The position numbers and the translations under genes were made by a program. The notes beneath the pieces are model-generated. The model saw nothing but the letters and a program-made list of their open reading frames with translations. It was not told where the DNA came from and made no database searches. Shown in pieces: positions 45,595-55,280 of a stretch of 64,000 nt of DNA. Positions within the stretch are counted from its first letter, which is position 1; every line of letters begins with the position of its first letter. This DNA comes from Thermoplasmatota archaeon (GTDB taxonomy: Archaea > Thermoplasmatota > Thermoplasmata > Thermoplasmatales > Thermoplasmataceae), in contig JAMCUD010000042.1 of assembly GCA_023379355.1 (NCBI GenBank), positions 25,805 to 89,804 on the forward strand, read 5' to 3'.

Positions 45595-46659
45595 TTAATC
45601 TGAAAGCAGTTCCTTGAGTATAGCCTCGGTAAATTTCACAGTACTGGAGTTTCCACCCATATCCGGGGTCCGCATTCCGCTGTTTATCACCGAGAACAAT
45701 GACTTCTCAACCAGTTCTCTGTAATTTCCATAACCAAGCCATTCCAGCATCATAGTTGTCGAAAGCAGCATTGCTGTTGGATTCGCTATACCCTTGCCAG
45801 CAATGTCAACCGCGCTTCCATGCACTGGCTCAAACATTCCCTTCTCCGTCGAAAGGTTCGCACTGGATGCAAAGCCCAGTCCACCCACCGTGGCAGCGCC
45901 GAGATCAGATAGAATGTCTCCGAACATATTTTCAGTTACAATAACATTGAGCCGGTCTGGATGGAGAAGCATATACTGAGCCATTGCGTCCCCATACATG
46001 TATTGTGTTTCAACATCATTGAAATCCTTAGATACTTCAGTAAGAACTTTCCTGAAGAATGCAAAAGTCTTGAGGACATTAGCTTTATCGACGCAGGTGA
46101 CTCTTTTCTTTCCATCGGACGGAGCGCCTTTACTCTTTCTAGCAAGATCGTAAGCAAATTTTGAGACCCTTTCCGTCCCTTCCCTTGATATGATCTGGTT
46201 ATCTATTGCGATACTATCTCTTAAAACGAGTCCCCCAAAATGGCTTGAATATAGCCCTTCACTGTTTTCCCTCACCAGGGTATAATCTATACTGTTCTTC
46301 CCATCAAACCCCCTCAGTACAGATCTGACTCCGGGAATGAGTTTTACGGGTCTCACATTAGCAAAAAGATCGAAGTGGAACCTCAATCCGAGGATAATGT
46401 CAAGGGCGACCTCTGTGCCGGAATCTCCAACTAAAGCCGGATCACCCATGGGGGCCTTCAAAATACATTTGTACTGTTTTGATTCATCGATGACACGATC
46501 AAGATTCCAGTCCCCAGAAGCAACTGATTTGGCCCCAATCCCGTATTTGACAGGTTCTATATTCAGATTGAAGTTGTCATTAAGTGCTGACAGGATTTTC
46601 CTGGCACTTTCCATGATCTCAGGTCCAATACCATCTCCTTCCATGAGCATTATCTGCAT
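45595..46659 (-). CDS. Isocitrate/isopropylmalate-dehydrogenase-family oxidative decarboxylase
   Basis: A protein of 354 residues: M-E-G-D-G-I-G-P-E-I near the start, L-V-R-E-N-S-E-G-L-Y, the D-K-A-N-V-L lysine box, and M-F-G-D-I-L-S-D-L-G-A with metal-binding aspartates, then P-V-H-G-S-A. These are the family hallmarks. The substrate may be 3-isopropylmalate, homoisocitrate or tartrate/malate; the residues that decide cannot be read by eye, and no leuA, leuC or leuD genes are adjacent. The promoter side faces the MmgE/PrpD gene. Confidence 0.8.
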   Translation of the reverse strand: MQIMLMEGDGIGPEIMESARKILSALNDNFNLNIEPVKYGIGAKSVASGDWNLDRVIDESKQYKCILKAPMGDPALVGDSGTEVALDIILGLRFHFDLFANVRPVKLIPGVRSVLRGFDGKNSIDYTLVRENSEGLYSSHFGGLVLRDSIAIDNQIISREGTERVSKFAYDLARKSKGAPSDGKKRVTCVDKANVLKTFAFFRKVLTEVSKDFNDVETQYMYGDAMAQYMLLHPDRLNVIVTENMFGDILSDLGAATVGGLGFASSANLSTEKGMFEPVHGSAVDIAGKGIANPTAMLLSTTMMLEWLGYGNYRELVEKSLFSVINSGMRTPDMGGNSSTVKFTEAILKELLSD

Positions 46660-46839
46660 GTCTCAGGTATAACCTGGAGACTATTATCCTTTACTTTAAA
46701 CTGTATGAAGAAGCCCTAAAACAGGGAAACTATAGCACTTTTGGAGGAAATAATCATTATATCAATACGCATCTATGTTAATCAATTTTTTTGATTGATT
46801 CGAGACTAATAATTAAATATTGAACTATGATTCTAAAGC

Positions 46840-48150
46840 ATGGAGTCAGACTTAATCGGAGAATATGCATTCAAGAACAACTTTAAGACACTTTCGGAGG
46901 AGGTTCGTGAGAGAACGAGGCTTGCGGTGCTTAACTATCTTGCTGTGTCCATTGGGGCAAATAGATATTCTGAAGCTTCACGCCTGGTTGATGCATGTAT
47001 GGCTCTTCAAAGCGGAGATATTCCAGTATTCGGTTCAGGAAAGAAAGCAGGTACATTGTCCTCAGCCTGGGCAAATTCCGCACTTTCACACTTTCTTGAT
47101 TTTGACGACACGCACCTGGAAACTATAGTTCATCCAAGCGCACCTGTAATATCAGGTTCAATGTCCCTCGCCATCAGAAACTCCGGGAGTGGTGAAGAGT
47201 TGATCTATTCCTCTGCAATGGGAATGGAAGTTGCCATAAGGCTTGCACTTGGTGTTGGCCTTGATGAACTTTATTCGGACTGGCATAACACCTCCCTTTA
47301 CGGTACATCGGCCTCGGCTGTGGCATCTTCAATAATGCTCCATGGCACAGCAGAACAGATCTCCTCCTCCATGCTTGAGGGACTCACTGTTGCTACAGGG
47401 TTTCTGTCCAACAGAGGAACCACCTCCAAGAGCTTTCAGGTTGGAAGGTCAGCCTCAGAAGGTATAGCCAGTGCTATAGCAATAATGAATGGTGTAACTG
47501 TTTCAAAGAACATGATCAATACATTCTCAAAATCTCTTTCCAGCAGGTCCGACCTTTCCCGAATTACAGAGGGTCTTGGAAAAAAGTGGCATGTGCTTGA
47601 CAATTATCTGAAACCATATCCGTGTGGCGTTGTCCTGCATCCCGGGATAGATGCCGCTGTAGAATTGAGATCCAGAGGGATATCGGTTTCTGATATGTTG
47701 GAGATTACTGTCAAGGTAAATCCAATAGTTATGGTTCTAACAGCCATACTTGAACCGAAGACCGGCCTTGAGGGCAAATTCAGTGTCACTCACTCAATTG
47801 CTGCCGCCCTTTTGCATGGACCTCTCTTTCCTGAGCATTTTTCAGATTCCTCTGTGAATGATCCAAAGATACTCCAGACAAGAAAAAAAATAAAAGTCAT
47901 TCAGACGGAGGATATCAATAGGGGTCAGACTGTGATCGAGGCAAAGCTGAAAGGAGGTTCAAAGGAGCTGGTTGATGTTAACAGAGGGCCAGAAACTCCT
48001 TCCAAACTTCTAAGTGCCTCAGACGTGGAAGCGAAATACAATCACCTTTCCATACCGGTCCTTGGAGAAGAAAAGTCCAGAGAATTGTGGAAATATTTCT
48101 CCTCCATTGGATCACGTAAAGACCTTTCCGAGGTTCGCGAGCTATTCTAA
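46840..48150 (+). CDS. MmgE/PrpD-family protein
   Basis: A protein of 436 residues: an all-helical first part with D-F-D-D-T-H near residue 87, H-P-S-A-P-V, then a second alpha/beta domain following P-Y-P-C-G-V-V-L-H-P-G-I. The family includes 2-methylcitrate dehydratase and cis-aconitate decarboxylase. Without prpB or prpC nearby the substrate is open. A TATA-like stretch (TTAAATAT near 46813) lies close to the ATG, suggesting a leaderless message. It is divergent from the dehydrogenase and convergent with the MFS gene. Confidence 0.82.
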   Translation: MESDLIGEYAFKNNFKTLSEEVRERTRLAVLNYLAVSIGANRYSEASRLVDACMALQSGDIPVFGSGKKAGTLSSAWANSALSHFLDFDDTHLETIVHPSAPVISGSMSLAIRNSGSGEELIYSSAMGMEVAIRLALGVGLDELYSDWHNTSLYGTSASAVASSIMLHGTAEQISSSMLEGLTVATGFLSNRGTTSKSFQVGRSASEGIASAIAIMNGVTVSKNMINTFSKSLSSRSDLSRITEGLGKKWHVLDNYLKPYPCGVVLHPGIDAAVELRSRGISVSDMLEITVKVNPIVMVLTAILEPKTGLEGKFSVTHSIAAALLHGPLFPEHFSDSSVNDPKILQTRKKIKVIQTEDINRGQTVIEAKLKGGSKELVDVNRGPETPSKLLSASDVEAKYNHLSIPVLGEEKSRELWKYFSSIGSRKDLSEVRELF

Positions 48151-48412
48151 CGATTCTGATATCTTTTCTTTCCTTGCATTAATCTCATTCATACAATCTC
48201 TCCATAGAGGTAAGAATCGACACAATATTAATTCCGGCTCCATGGTCACTCACAATACTGCAGGAAATGCGATATCTATAATACAATAAAAGCAAAATTC
48301 CCCAATTCCTTTGTGACAAATGCATTAAAAGGTAATGTTCAGGTCCAATTTATTGTAACTAATCAGTAAGAAAATAAAATTGAAAAGAAATTAAAAAAAA
48401 GAAAAATGGACC

Positions 48413-49798
48413 TTACTTTGAGATAAGTTCCAGTATCTTCCCGGTAGTTTTGGGTCCCAATGCCAATACGACACCTGCAACAATAACCCCGAACAGGAAG
48501 TTTATGGAGAACACAGGTATTGCCCCATATTCATGCAAAATTACCACAAAGGTGGATAGAAATATAAATGTCCCAATTCTGCTCAGTGAGAAAGCAGCCC
48601 CTGTTCCGGTAGTTCTCGCCCTTGTCGGGTAAATTTCCGCCTGATATATATGCCATGCGTTATTGAAGAAGTTATCCAGGAATGTATATGCTGTTCCGAA
48701 TAACAGTATAAGGCCAACTATATGAATCAGGGAGAAAGCAAAACCATCAAGGCCAAGCAGTATGGCAAACACAATTATCTCTGCCTTTCTGTCATAATGA
48801 TCCAGAACGAAAGAGGCTACAAGGGAACCAAGCACATAACCCACGTCAATCACTACAGTAAAGAGCAGGCTATGAATTATTGAAAAGCCGGCCGCGACCA
48901 GGACCAGTGGGGCGAGAGTTCCTATGATGAAACTCATTCCTCCCTGCAGAAACTGAAGTATCCATATCATCACGGTCCTTGCCTTGTATTCTCCCTTGAA
49001 AAGGTCAAGGAAAGGCATCTTATCCTCCTTGGTGGTATATGGAACATACTCAGGTGCGGGAAGTGAAGTGGAGTGGTTCATCTTCATGACCCTGTTCTCT
49101 ATCTTGTCCATGGTCTCGTCAGCTTCCTTTATCTTTCCGTGGGCCTCCAGCCACCTGGGGGATTCGTAAAGTCTGAACCTGTATAGCCATGCTGCCAGTC
49201 CGCCTATTCCACTTATAAGTAGCACCCATCTCCAGCCAGGCAAGACATAATTAGTAGGCTCAAATAGGTAAACCAGAAGTGCTCCTACCGGCGAAGAGGT
49301 CCAAGCGAGTGTGTACATCCAGGATAGCCAGTTACCTCTTCTTTCCCTTGTAATGAACTCACTCACATAGGTATCTACAATAGCGATTTCTCCTCCAACG
49401 CTCAGGTAGGCGATAAACCGAAGTGCTCCAAGCTCCACAATATTGTTTGAAAATGCGCTGATGATGGAGAATATACCAAAACCCAGAAGACTGGTTAAGA
49501 AGGTGATCCTTCTCCCATATCGGTCTCCAAGGACTCCATAAATTATCGAGCCCAGAAATGCTCCAATAAAGGGAAATGCTGCCACATAAAACGTGGCTGT
49601 AGACTCGCTGACACCCAATGATTTGGATATTGGTAAAGCAAGAGGACCTCCCGTGAACAGAATAAAGAGGTCAAACCATACACCAATCCCAAGCTGGCTT
49701 ATGAAAAGCCGCTGCAAATTGCTTGAAGGCAGCCTGTCTAACCTGGCACCAACTCCCATTCTTTTAGAATTCTCTGAATTTTCCATTATGTAAACCAT
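48413..49798 (-). CDS. MFS transporter (metabolite:H+ symporter-like)
   Basis: A protein of 461 residues with twelve membrane segments. The MFS loop reads I-Y-G-V-L-G-D-R-Y-G-R-R, the TM6-TM7 junction contains Y-E-S-P-R-W-L, and the second half has a D-H-Y-D-R-K-A repeat. The large polar loop (about 210-255) is intracellular. The substrate is probably a carboxylate or sugar, but the sequence does not say. It lies between the PrpD-like gene and a LysR gene, which could regulate it. Confidence 0.82.
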   Translation of the reverse strand: MVYIMENSENSKRMGVGARLDRLPSSNLQRLFISQLGIGVWFDLFILFTGGPLALPISKSLGVSESTATFYVAAFPFIGAFLGSIIYGVLGDRYGRRITFLTSLLGFGIFSIISAFSNNIVELGALRFIAYLSVGGEIAIVDTYVSEFITRERRGNWLSWMYTLAWTSSPVGALLVYLFEPTNYVLPGWRWVLLISGIGGLAAWLYRFRLYESPRWLEAHGKIKEADETMDKIENRVMKMNHSTSLPAPEYVPYTTKEDKMPFLDLFKGEYKARTVMIWILQFLQGGMSFIIGTLAPLVLVAAGFSIIHSLLFTVVIDVGYVLGSLVASFVLDHYDRKAEIIVFAILLGLDGFAFSLIHIVGLILLFGTAYTFLDNFFNNAWHIYQAEIYPTRARTTGTGAAFSLSRIGTFIFLSTFVVILHEYGAIPVFSINFLFGVIVAGVVLALGPKTTGKILELISK

Positions 49799-50015
49799 GG
49801 TGCATCAATATAAAAATTTTCCGTAAACATAACATCAATCGAAATTTTAAATTATATTAGATGAATTACCCGATTCCAGATCTTATGACAGCCAATTAAA
49901 GGCAGCCGCCAATGGTTTCAAAAGAGGCATCTGCAATTTTTTGTGTGAGTACTCACGCAATATCCATACTCATCGCGCGCAGAATTGTAAAGCGTCTTTT
50001 CTATACTTATTGTGG

Positions 50016-50984
50016 TTAAAAAACTGGCTTTATTGTTGCCACGTAATATTTTAAAAAATTTATGAAGGTATTCACGACCTGATTCGTCCCCTTCCAGTGG
50101 TCAAGGAGATTAAGGTAGGATTCTACCTTCGAATCCAGTGGTATGAATTCTACAAGCCCTGCCTGTACATACCGGGAAGCTGGTACATAATTTACTATTG
50201 ATATTCCCAGTCCTTCGGCAACTGCATTTATGACCGAGGATGAATTATCAAACCTCCATACAATGTTCAGATCATCCTCGCTTATGCCTCCTTCTTCAAA
50301 AATTTTCAGTATCTCCCTGTGGGATCCGGAATAACTATCTCGTGAAATGTATGGCAATCCTATGAGATCAGCAACTTTCAATGACTTCATTTTGCTGAGT
50401 GGATGTTTAACTGGTACCACCACTCCAAAGGTTAATTTCAATAATTTTGTAACCTCAACATTTTTCAAATATGGGTTGGGTTTGAAATCGACACTGGCGG
50501 TTACACCAAGGTCGCATTCCGATTCGCTGAGCTTTTTTAGGGTTTTAAGGGAATTGGAGATGTCTATATTGATCTTTATGTTCTTGAACTTGGATTCAAA
50601 GGCCCTTATCACAGGTGGCAGGAGATAGACTCCTCCAATCTCACCGGCCGATACCTTGACAGTTCCGGCAAGTTCCCCCTCAGAATCCAGGCTTTTGTGC
50701 TTTCTCACAATGGCAAGGATGTTCTGGGCTTCAGGGAAGAAGGAAACTCCAAATTCCGTAGGTTCCAGAGTCTTGTTGGTTCTCCTGTTAAACAACTTCT
50801 TCTCGAAGAATTTCTCCATCTCACGGATTCGGTAGCTTACGGTTGATTCGGTGACGCCCAGGTTAGCTGCTGATTGCGTAAAATTCTTTGAAACGTACAC
50901 ATCGCAGAATGTTCTCAGCTGGTCGGTGTCAAGTGCTGACTTGCCCTTATTTGTACCATTATGTTGAGAAGTTTCAGGTTCCAA
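50016..50984 (-). CDS. LysR-family transcription regulator
   Basis: A protein of 322 residues. The N-terminal winged helix-turn-helix covers about 18-80: L-R-T-F-C-D-V-Y-V-S-K-N-F-T-Q-S-A-A-N-L-G-V-T-E-S-T-V-S. The effector-binding periplasmic-type fold follows from G-T-V-K-V-S-A-G-E-I-G-G-V. LysR proteins are mostly bacterial, and archaeal examples usually point to acquisition by transfer. It probably senses a small carboxylate and controls the nearby MFS, PrpD-like or antiporter genes; this is inference from position. Confidence 0.88.
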   Translation of the reverse strand: MEPETSQHNGTNKGKSALDTDQLRTFCDVYVSKNFTQSAANLGVTESTVSYRIREMEKFFEKKLFNRRTNKTLEPTEFGVSFFPEAQNILAIVRKHKSLDSEGELAGTVKVSAGEIGGVYLLPPVIRAFESKFKNIKINIDISNSLKTLKKLSESECDLGVTASVDFKPNPYLKNVEVTKLLKLTFGVVVPVKHPLSKMKSLKVADLIGLPYISRDSYSGSHREILKIFEEGGISEDDLNIVWRFDNSSSVINAVAEGLGISIVNYVPASRYVQAGLVEFIPLDSKVESYLNLLDHWKGTNQVVNTFINFLKYYVATIKPVF

Positions 50985-51310
50985 TTAAGGATTCATATAT
51001 TAATCGGTTAGAAAAGTATTTCGTAAACAGACACCTGAGTTCCTGAAAACGCAGCAGTCCATAATTGCAAAGGCTCGAGGAATGCTTAACTGAATCGAGT
51101 TCTATACTTTTATTCTGGTTAAACCTGTTCCATAAAAGAAAGGTTCGGTTCAGGTCCGTATCAATTGTAAATACTATTAAAGCAACCTTCCTGTTATTTA
51201 GAAGGTTACTTTTGAGGTGTTAATTTAACTGTAGTAGTCATTACCTAAGGTCAATTTACAAAAAATGAACATTCTGTCGGTTTTAAATATAAAGATTCCA
51301 TGTCTGTAGC
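50985..51310. other. 326-bp divergent regulatory region between LysR and Lrp genes
   Basis: No gene is seen. A TATA-like stretch (TTTTAAATATAAAG, about 51283-51296) lies about 25 bp before the Lrp-type ATG, predicting a leaderless message. The left part should hold the LysR promoter and operator, but no clear inverted repeat was picked out. Confidence 0.45.
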
Positions 51311-51742
51311 ATGGACCAGAAGGACAGAATGATCTTCGAATATCTCAGGGAAAAGGGGCGGGACAAAATATCTGACATTTCAAATGAACTCAATATACCG
51401 AGAATTACAGTTTATGAGAGAATACAGGGGATGGTAAAGAGAGGTACAATAAAGAAATTCACGATTGTACCGGACTATGCTGAAATCGGCCTTCCGACCG
51501 TTGCATTCATTTACGTTCTCTTTGACGCTTCCTCAGGCTCCTCGCAGAGAGAACTGGCAAAAAAGATATCAGGCTTCAATGAGGTTGAGGAATTATACAT
51601 AATTGCCGGGGAATGGGACATGCTTCTTAAGGTGAGGGCGTCATCTGTGGAGGAGATTGGTAATTTCATTCTTGACAGGCTGAGGTCCGTAGAAGGAGTT
51701 CAGCGGACGGAAACCGTTACAGTATTTTCAGTTGTCAAGTGA
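51311..51742 (+). CDS. Lrp/AsnC-family transcription regulator
   Basis: A protein of 143 residues. Helix-turn-helix: I-S-D-I-S-N-E-L-N-I-P-R-I-T-V-Y-E-R-I, followed by G-T-I-K-K-F-T-I and the RAM ligand domain with A-G-E-W-D-M-L-L-K-V. These archaeal regulators bind amino acids or act as global nutrient regulators. It overlaps the 3' end of the convergent antiporter gene by 15 bp. Confidence 0.9.
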   Translation: MDQKDRMIFEYLREKGRDKISDISNELNIPRITVYERIQGMVKRGTIKKFTIVPDYAEIGLPTVAFIYVLFDASSGSSQRELAKKISGFNEVEELYIIAGEWDMLLKVRASSVEEIGNFILDRLRSVEGVQRTETVTVFSVVK

Positions 51743-52900
51743 GGTGATATATCCTCTCCTGTAATCCTTGACTTTCACAAATGCAGGGAATATTATTGAT
51801 AGCAGAACTGTCCCTATGATTACTGCAGAAAACAGCTCTGGCCCAATAAGGCCAGAATTCAGGGCTACGGTTGCAACGGCGAGGCCTATTGCCCCTCGCC
51901 CTCCAAAAATTCCCATGGCATTTCTTCCCCCTATCTCCTTCAGGAATTTTTTGCCCAGATAGAGGTCGAGGCCACCGCCTATGATGCCGGAAATTCCCGC
52001 AAGTATGAAAGTTATGATCAGGTAGTGCGTACTGGGAATAACCATATCCAACCCGGCAATGGCGAAAAACAGAGGTATGAAGAAGCTATCATCCAGTCTT
52101 CCCAAGGTCCTTGTCAGTATTCCCTGAAGATCTGCACCCACAACAAACTCATTGATAAGTATGCCAGCAAAGAAAGCGCCGAGAATGTAGGTGATACCGA
52201 TCATCTCGAATATGGCTGAAACAAGTAGTCCCGCCACTATTATTCCACCGAAGATTGCCTTTTCACCCCTTTTCTTGGCCTTCAGGCTTGAAAAGAAGCT
52301 GTTCACAAGCCCAATGTTCTTGTAAATCATTCTGTCAATGATGAAAATCACCAGGAGAAAAACCAGGATACCAAAAAGCTCGAGGAATAAATGCGATTTA
52401 TCGGAAAAGCCAGAAGCTAGAACGAAAGCTATCACGTCACTGATTATGACAGATGCAATGATTACCTTCCCGGAATCCAGTTTATCAATTCCATAACTTC
52501 TGACAATTACTGAAATAATTGAAATAGATGGTATTGCAATGCTTATGGAGACCAGAACGGAACTTGTTACTCCCAGGTCAAGAAACTCCAGTGAAACATA
52601 CATCATGATCAAAACAGGAAATATGAAGCTCGCGACGCTGAACAGAAGTGCCTTCGGTATGTTTCTCTTAAGCGTATCTGTGGACTGCTCAATCCCTATG
52701 AGGAGAATGATGAAGAAGAGAGACACTTCGGAGATTCCAGACAGAACAGCATTGGGTGAAATAAGGTGAAGAACTGCTGGTCCATAGACTACACCGGTGA
52801 TAAGTTCACCAACTACTGCAGGGATGCCTATAAATTCCATTACTTCGCCTGCGATGAGAGCAGTGATCAGTAAGAGAAGGATGGAAAGGATAAATGTCAT
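51728..52900 (-). CDS. CPA2-family cation/proton antiporter
   Basis: A protein of 390 residues with about twelve hydrophobic segments. N-terminal signatures are I-P-A-V-V-G-E-L-I-T-G and L-L-I-G-I-E; the antiporter core is in segments with D-V-I-A-F-V-L and G-R-G-A-I-G-L-A-V-A. Members exchange Na+ or K+ for H+ and help acidophiles keep a near-neutral cytoplasm. It lacks the C-terminal TrkA-N domain of KefB proteins. The ion is not determinable. Confidence 0.85.
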   Translation of the reverse strand: MTFILSILLLLITALIAGEVMEFIGIPAVVGELITGVVYGPAVLHLISPNAVLSGISEVSLFFIILLIGIEQSTDTLKRNIPKALLFSVASFIFPVLIMMYVSLEFLDLGVTSSVLVSISIAIPSISIISVIVRSYGIDKLDSGKVIIASVIISDVIAFVLASGFSDKSHLFLELFGILVFLLVIFIIDRMIYKNIGLVNSFFSSLKAKKRGEKAIFGGIIVAGLLVSAIFEMIGITYILGAFFAGILINEFVVGADLQGILTRTLGRLDDSFFIPLFFAIAGLDMVIPSTHYLIITFILAGISGIIGGGLDLYLGKKFLKEIGGRNAMGIFGGRGAIGLAVATVALNSGLIGPELFSAVIIGTVLLSIIFPAFVKVKDYRRGYITSLDN

Positions 52901-53109
52901 CTGAAGTACCTCGCATATTTCTCACAGACACTAACTGTCCAAGAAATTTGCTCTTTTCCATAGAAACACTGTTCTATTTATACTTATTTGAATGGATGAT
53001 AAAGATTTTACATATGATTCTAAAATAGGGAAGTAGAATCAACTGAAAGGAACATATGGAAATTTTTATTTCAAAATTAAGTAAATCTGAAAAATGGAAT
53101 CGAAAGAGT

Positions 53110-53931
53110 TCATCCGCCGTGTTTGAATGCAGGGTAAAGAAGCATACCCCCGTCCACAACGAGAGTTGTACCGGTCACATAGGATGCCATATCGCTGGAT
53201 AGGAAAGCAACTGCCTTTGCAATATCTCCTGTTTCACCCATTCTGGGCATGGATATTTTTGTCAGCAGATCCTTATAGGTTTCCGGGTTACCCCATACAT
53301 CCTTGTTTATCGGGGTCTTTATGGCACCTGGCGCGACAGAAACCACTCTGATTCCGGACTCTGAAACTTCCTGTGCAAGGGTCTTTGTGAACATGGATAA
53401 CCCGGCCTTTGCGCTACAATACGCAGTGAAGCCTGACCAAGGAAGGAACTCATGCACAGAGGTTATGTTTATGATTACTCCACTACCTCTGGTTCTCATT
53501 CTCTTGACGGCTTCCCTGGCACAATAGTACGGGCCAAAGAGGTTTATTGCAATAACCTTCTCCCATAGCTTAGGATCATCATCACCGCAGATCTGTCTCT
53601 TTCCATCCACTCCTGCATTATTTACGAGAATATCTATAGGCCCAAGTTCCTTATCGAGTGACATGAAAATCCCCTGAACCTGAGAAAGGTCCGAGACATC
53701 TCCGCCGAATACTTTCGCTTTTCCTCCATTTTTGTTAATTTCGTCAGCCACCATATTTGCCTGGTCCTTCTCAGAATGGTAATGGATACCAACATAAGCT
53801 CCAGCCCGTGCAAGATACCTTGCAATTTCCATTCCAAGCCCTGAACTGGAACCAGTCACAAGAGCTATTTTTCCCTTAAGGCTCAACTCTATGCCTGATC
53901 CAAATTTTATTTGGGTTTCTGTTTCACTCAT
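53110..53931 (-). CDS. Short-chain dehydrogenase (glucose/sugar 1-dehydrogenase-like)
   Basis: A protein of 273 residues: nucleotide loop V-T-G-S-S-S-G-L-G-M-E-I-A, N-N-A-G-V-D, catalytic S-V-H-E-F-L-P and Y-C-S-A-K (Y-x3-K), then a V-A-P-G-A-I-K-T-P loop and V-D-G-G-M-L-L-Y-P. The pattern fits glucose 1-dehydrogenase and related SDRs, which would suit a non-phosphorylated Entner-Doudoroff route. An alternative is 3-ketoacyl reductase. It is a single gene upstream of the antiporter on the same strand. Confidence 0.82.
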   Translation of the reverse strand: MSETETQIKFGSGIELSLKGKIALVTGSSSGLGMEIARYLARAGAYVGIHYHSEKDQANMVADEINKNGGKAKVFGGDVSDLSQVQGIFMSLDKELGPIDILVNNAGVDGKRQICGDDDPKLWEKVIAINLFGPYYCAREAVKRMRTRGSGVIINITSVHEFLPWSGFTAYCSAKAGLSMFTKTLAQEVSESGIRVVSVAPGAIKTPINKDVWGNPETYKDLLTKISMPRMGETGDIAKAVAFLSSDMASYVTGTTLVVDGGMLLYPAFKHGG

Positions 53932-54005
53932 TATTAGAAATAACCTAATACAAAATAAAATATGTGATTATGAGCCTTCACGATCTCAATCAGGAATCTT
54001 GAAGC

Positions 54006-54221
54006 CTATATGGGTACAATTCTTACTACGTTGCTTCCTCTTATTATTACTGTTCCAAGCTTTCTGTTGAGAGATTCAGAACTTTCCTCAACATTCTCGA
54101 GAACCATGTTCATGTATTCATCGTACCCTGACAGAACTCCCTGCAGAGTTCTGTTATCCTTTAGCAGCAGGGCCACCTTTCTGTTTAAATGTTCCTCCAG
54201 CATTTTCATCGGCATTATCAT
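54006..54221 (-). CDS. Sm-like archaeal RNA-binding protein (LSm)
   Basis: A protein of 71 residues: Sm1 motif V-A-L-L-L-K-D-N-R-T-L-Q-G-V-L-S-G-Y-D-E-Y-M-N, with the N-x-V-L loop for RNA, and Sm2 ending I-I-R-G-S-N-V-V. It forms a ring that binds U-rich RNA. GGTGA (54226-54230) lies 4 bp before the ATG. It is the third gene of a run with Csl4 and a 55-aa protein. Confidence 0.92.
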   Translation of the reverse strand: MIMPMKMLEEHLNRKVALLLKDNRTLQGVLSGYDEYMNMVLENVEESSESLNRKLGTVIIRGSNVVRIVPI

Positions 54222-54232
54222 TTTTTCACCAT

Positions 54233-54400
54233 TTAGTTGTACTCATCCTCGTCCACTCCTTCCTCTCGGCTCATAATGACCTGAATCAGACCTTTCAGTA
54301 CTTCCTTCACGTCATCCAGCTCTTTTCTCATGGAGGTGACCTCGTTGGATAACGTTTCCACATCTTTAACTTTCCCACCAATACTGCCTTTCATGATCAT
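54233..54400 (-). CDS. Conserved-position 55-aa helical protein
   Basis: A short frame with start codon overlapping the Csl4 stop (ATGA) and stop just before the Sm ribosome binding site. The peptide (M-I-M-K-G-S-I-G-G-K-V-K-D, then V-E-T-L-S-N-E-V-T-S-M-R-K-E-L) has heptad-like hydrophobic spacing suited to a coiled coil and an acidic tail (E-E-G-V-D-E-D-E). Function unknown. Its snug fit between two RNA-related genes suggests it is real; it could help the exosome or the Sm ring. Confidence 0.7.
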   Translation of the reverse strand: MIMKGSIGGKVKDVETLSNEVTSMRKELDDVKEVLKGLIQVIMSREEGVDEDEYN

Positions 54401-54975
54401 TCCTCGTCGAATTTTATCATCCCGTAATCAGGGGCAATTCTCTTAATCTCTGTCCCCTCACAGTTATCACAGTAAAGTGTTCCATTCCTGATGTTCATCA
54501 CATTTCTGCATCTTACGCAGAATGTTCTCAGAACACCTAGGTTATTTCCGAATATTCCAAGCTCTATGCCTCTTCTTCCAGTTTTCAGGACCCTTACACG
54601 TATTATGTCCCCTATCATAAGGATAAGCGGTGGCCCTCTTGAACTCCTTCCACCAAGCCCAAGCGATGCCTCCACGTCATAAGTTCTCAGACCATGCTGA
54701 CTGTTGTATATGGCACCTATTCTTAGCACAGCTTTCCTCTGGTCAACCTTAATGACTTTACCGTAGGCTATGTCTCCACTCTTTATGTTTATCTTTTCCC
54801 TGTATGGTCTGACGGAAATATTCAGGTCTGTTTCGTCTCGGGAGATGCTTCCAAAAACACTTGATATGATCTCTCCGTTCCGATCAATAGCGTTTTTTCC
54901 TGGAATATACTCCTCAGCCATTGCTATTACGTCACCGGGAAAAGCCTGGTCATTTTTTGATGAAATCTGTGGCAT
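54397..54975 (-). CDS. csl4: Exosome RNA-binding subunit Csl4
   Basis: A protein of 192 residues with the Csl4 order: N-terminal domain with P-G-D-V-I-A-M-A-E-E-Y, S1 domain with K-S-G-D-I-A-Y-G-K-V-I-K-V, and a C-terminal zinc ribbon F-C-V-R-C-R ending Y-C-D-N-C-E. It caps the archaeal exosome ring and directs RNA into it. It is first in the run with the 55-aa protein and the Sm protein. Confidence 0.93.
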   Translation of the reverse strand: MPQISSKNDQAFPGDVIAMAEEYIPGKNAIDRNGEIISSVFGSISRDETDLNISVRPYREKINIKSGDIAYGKVIKVDQRKAVLRIGAIYNSQHGLRTYDVEASLGLGGRSSRGPPLILMIGDIIRVRVLKTGRRGIELGIFGNNLGVLRTFCVRCRNVMNIRNGTLYCDNCEGTEIKRIAPDYGMIKFDEE

Positions 54976-55280
54976 CTTAATTTACCTGTTAGTTGTTTCT
55001 GGAGCTAAATAGCAAAATGAACCAAGTCTAATTAATCTTTCCAATGCTGCAGAAAACAATTGGTGCTTCTGATTTTCCATCAACTGTTCTCCTGTCAGTA
55101 TTTTCAGTTCCAGGCACTACCGAAATGACTTGAGTTATATCAATCCGAACTTAAGGAAGAAGTCTTCTTTGGAAATTTCCGCTCCATTACCTAGCTTGAA
55201 TAACATTCGGATACGGCCGTTTGCATGGATCAATACCGGGGAGAAAGAAAGTAAAATAGGAATAACGGGATACCGCTTTA
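54976..55280. other. 305-bp intergenic region between csl4 and arcS
   Basis: No gene, RNA family or clear repeat seen. It should carry the divergent promoters of csl4 and arcS. Short AT-rich runs are present but none is distinct enough to name. Confidence 0.4.
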
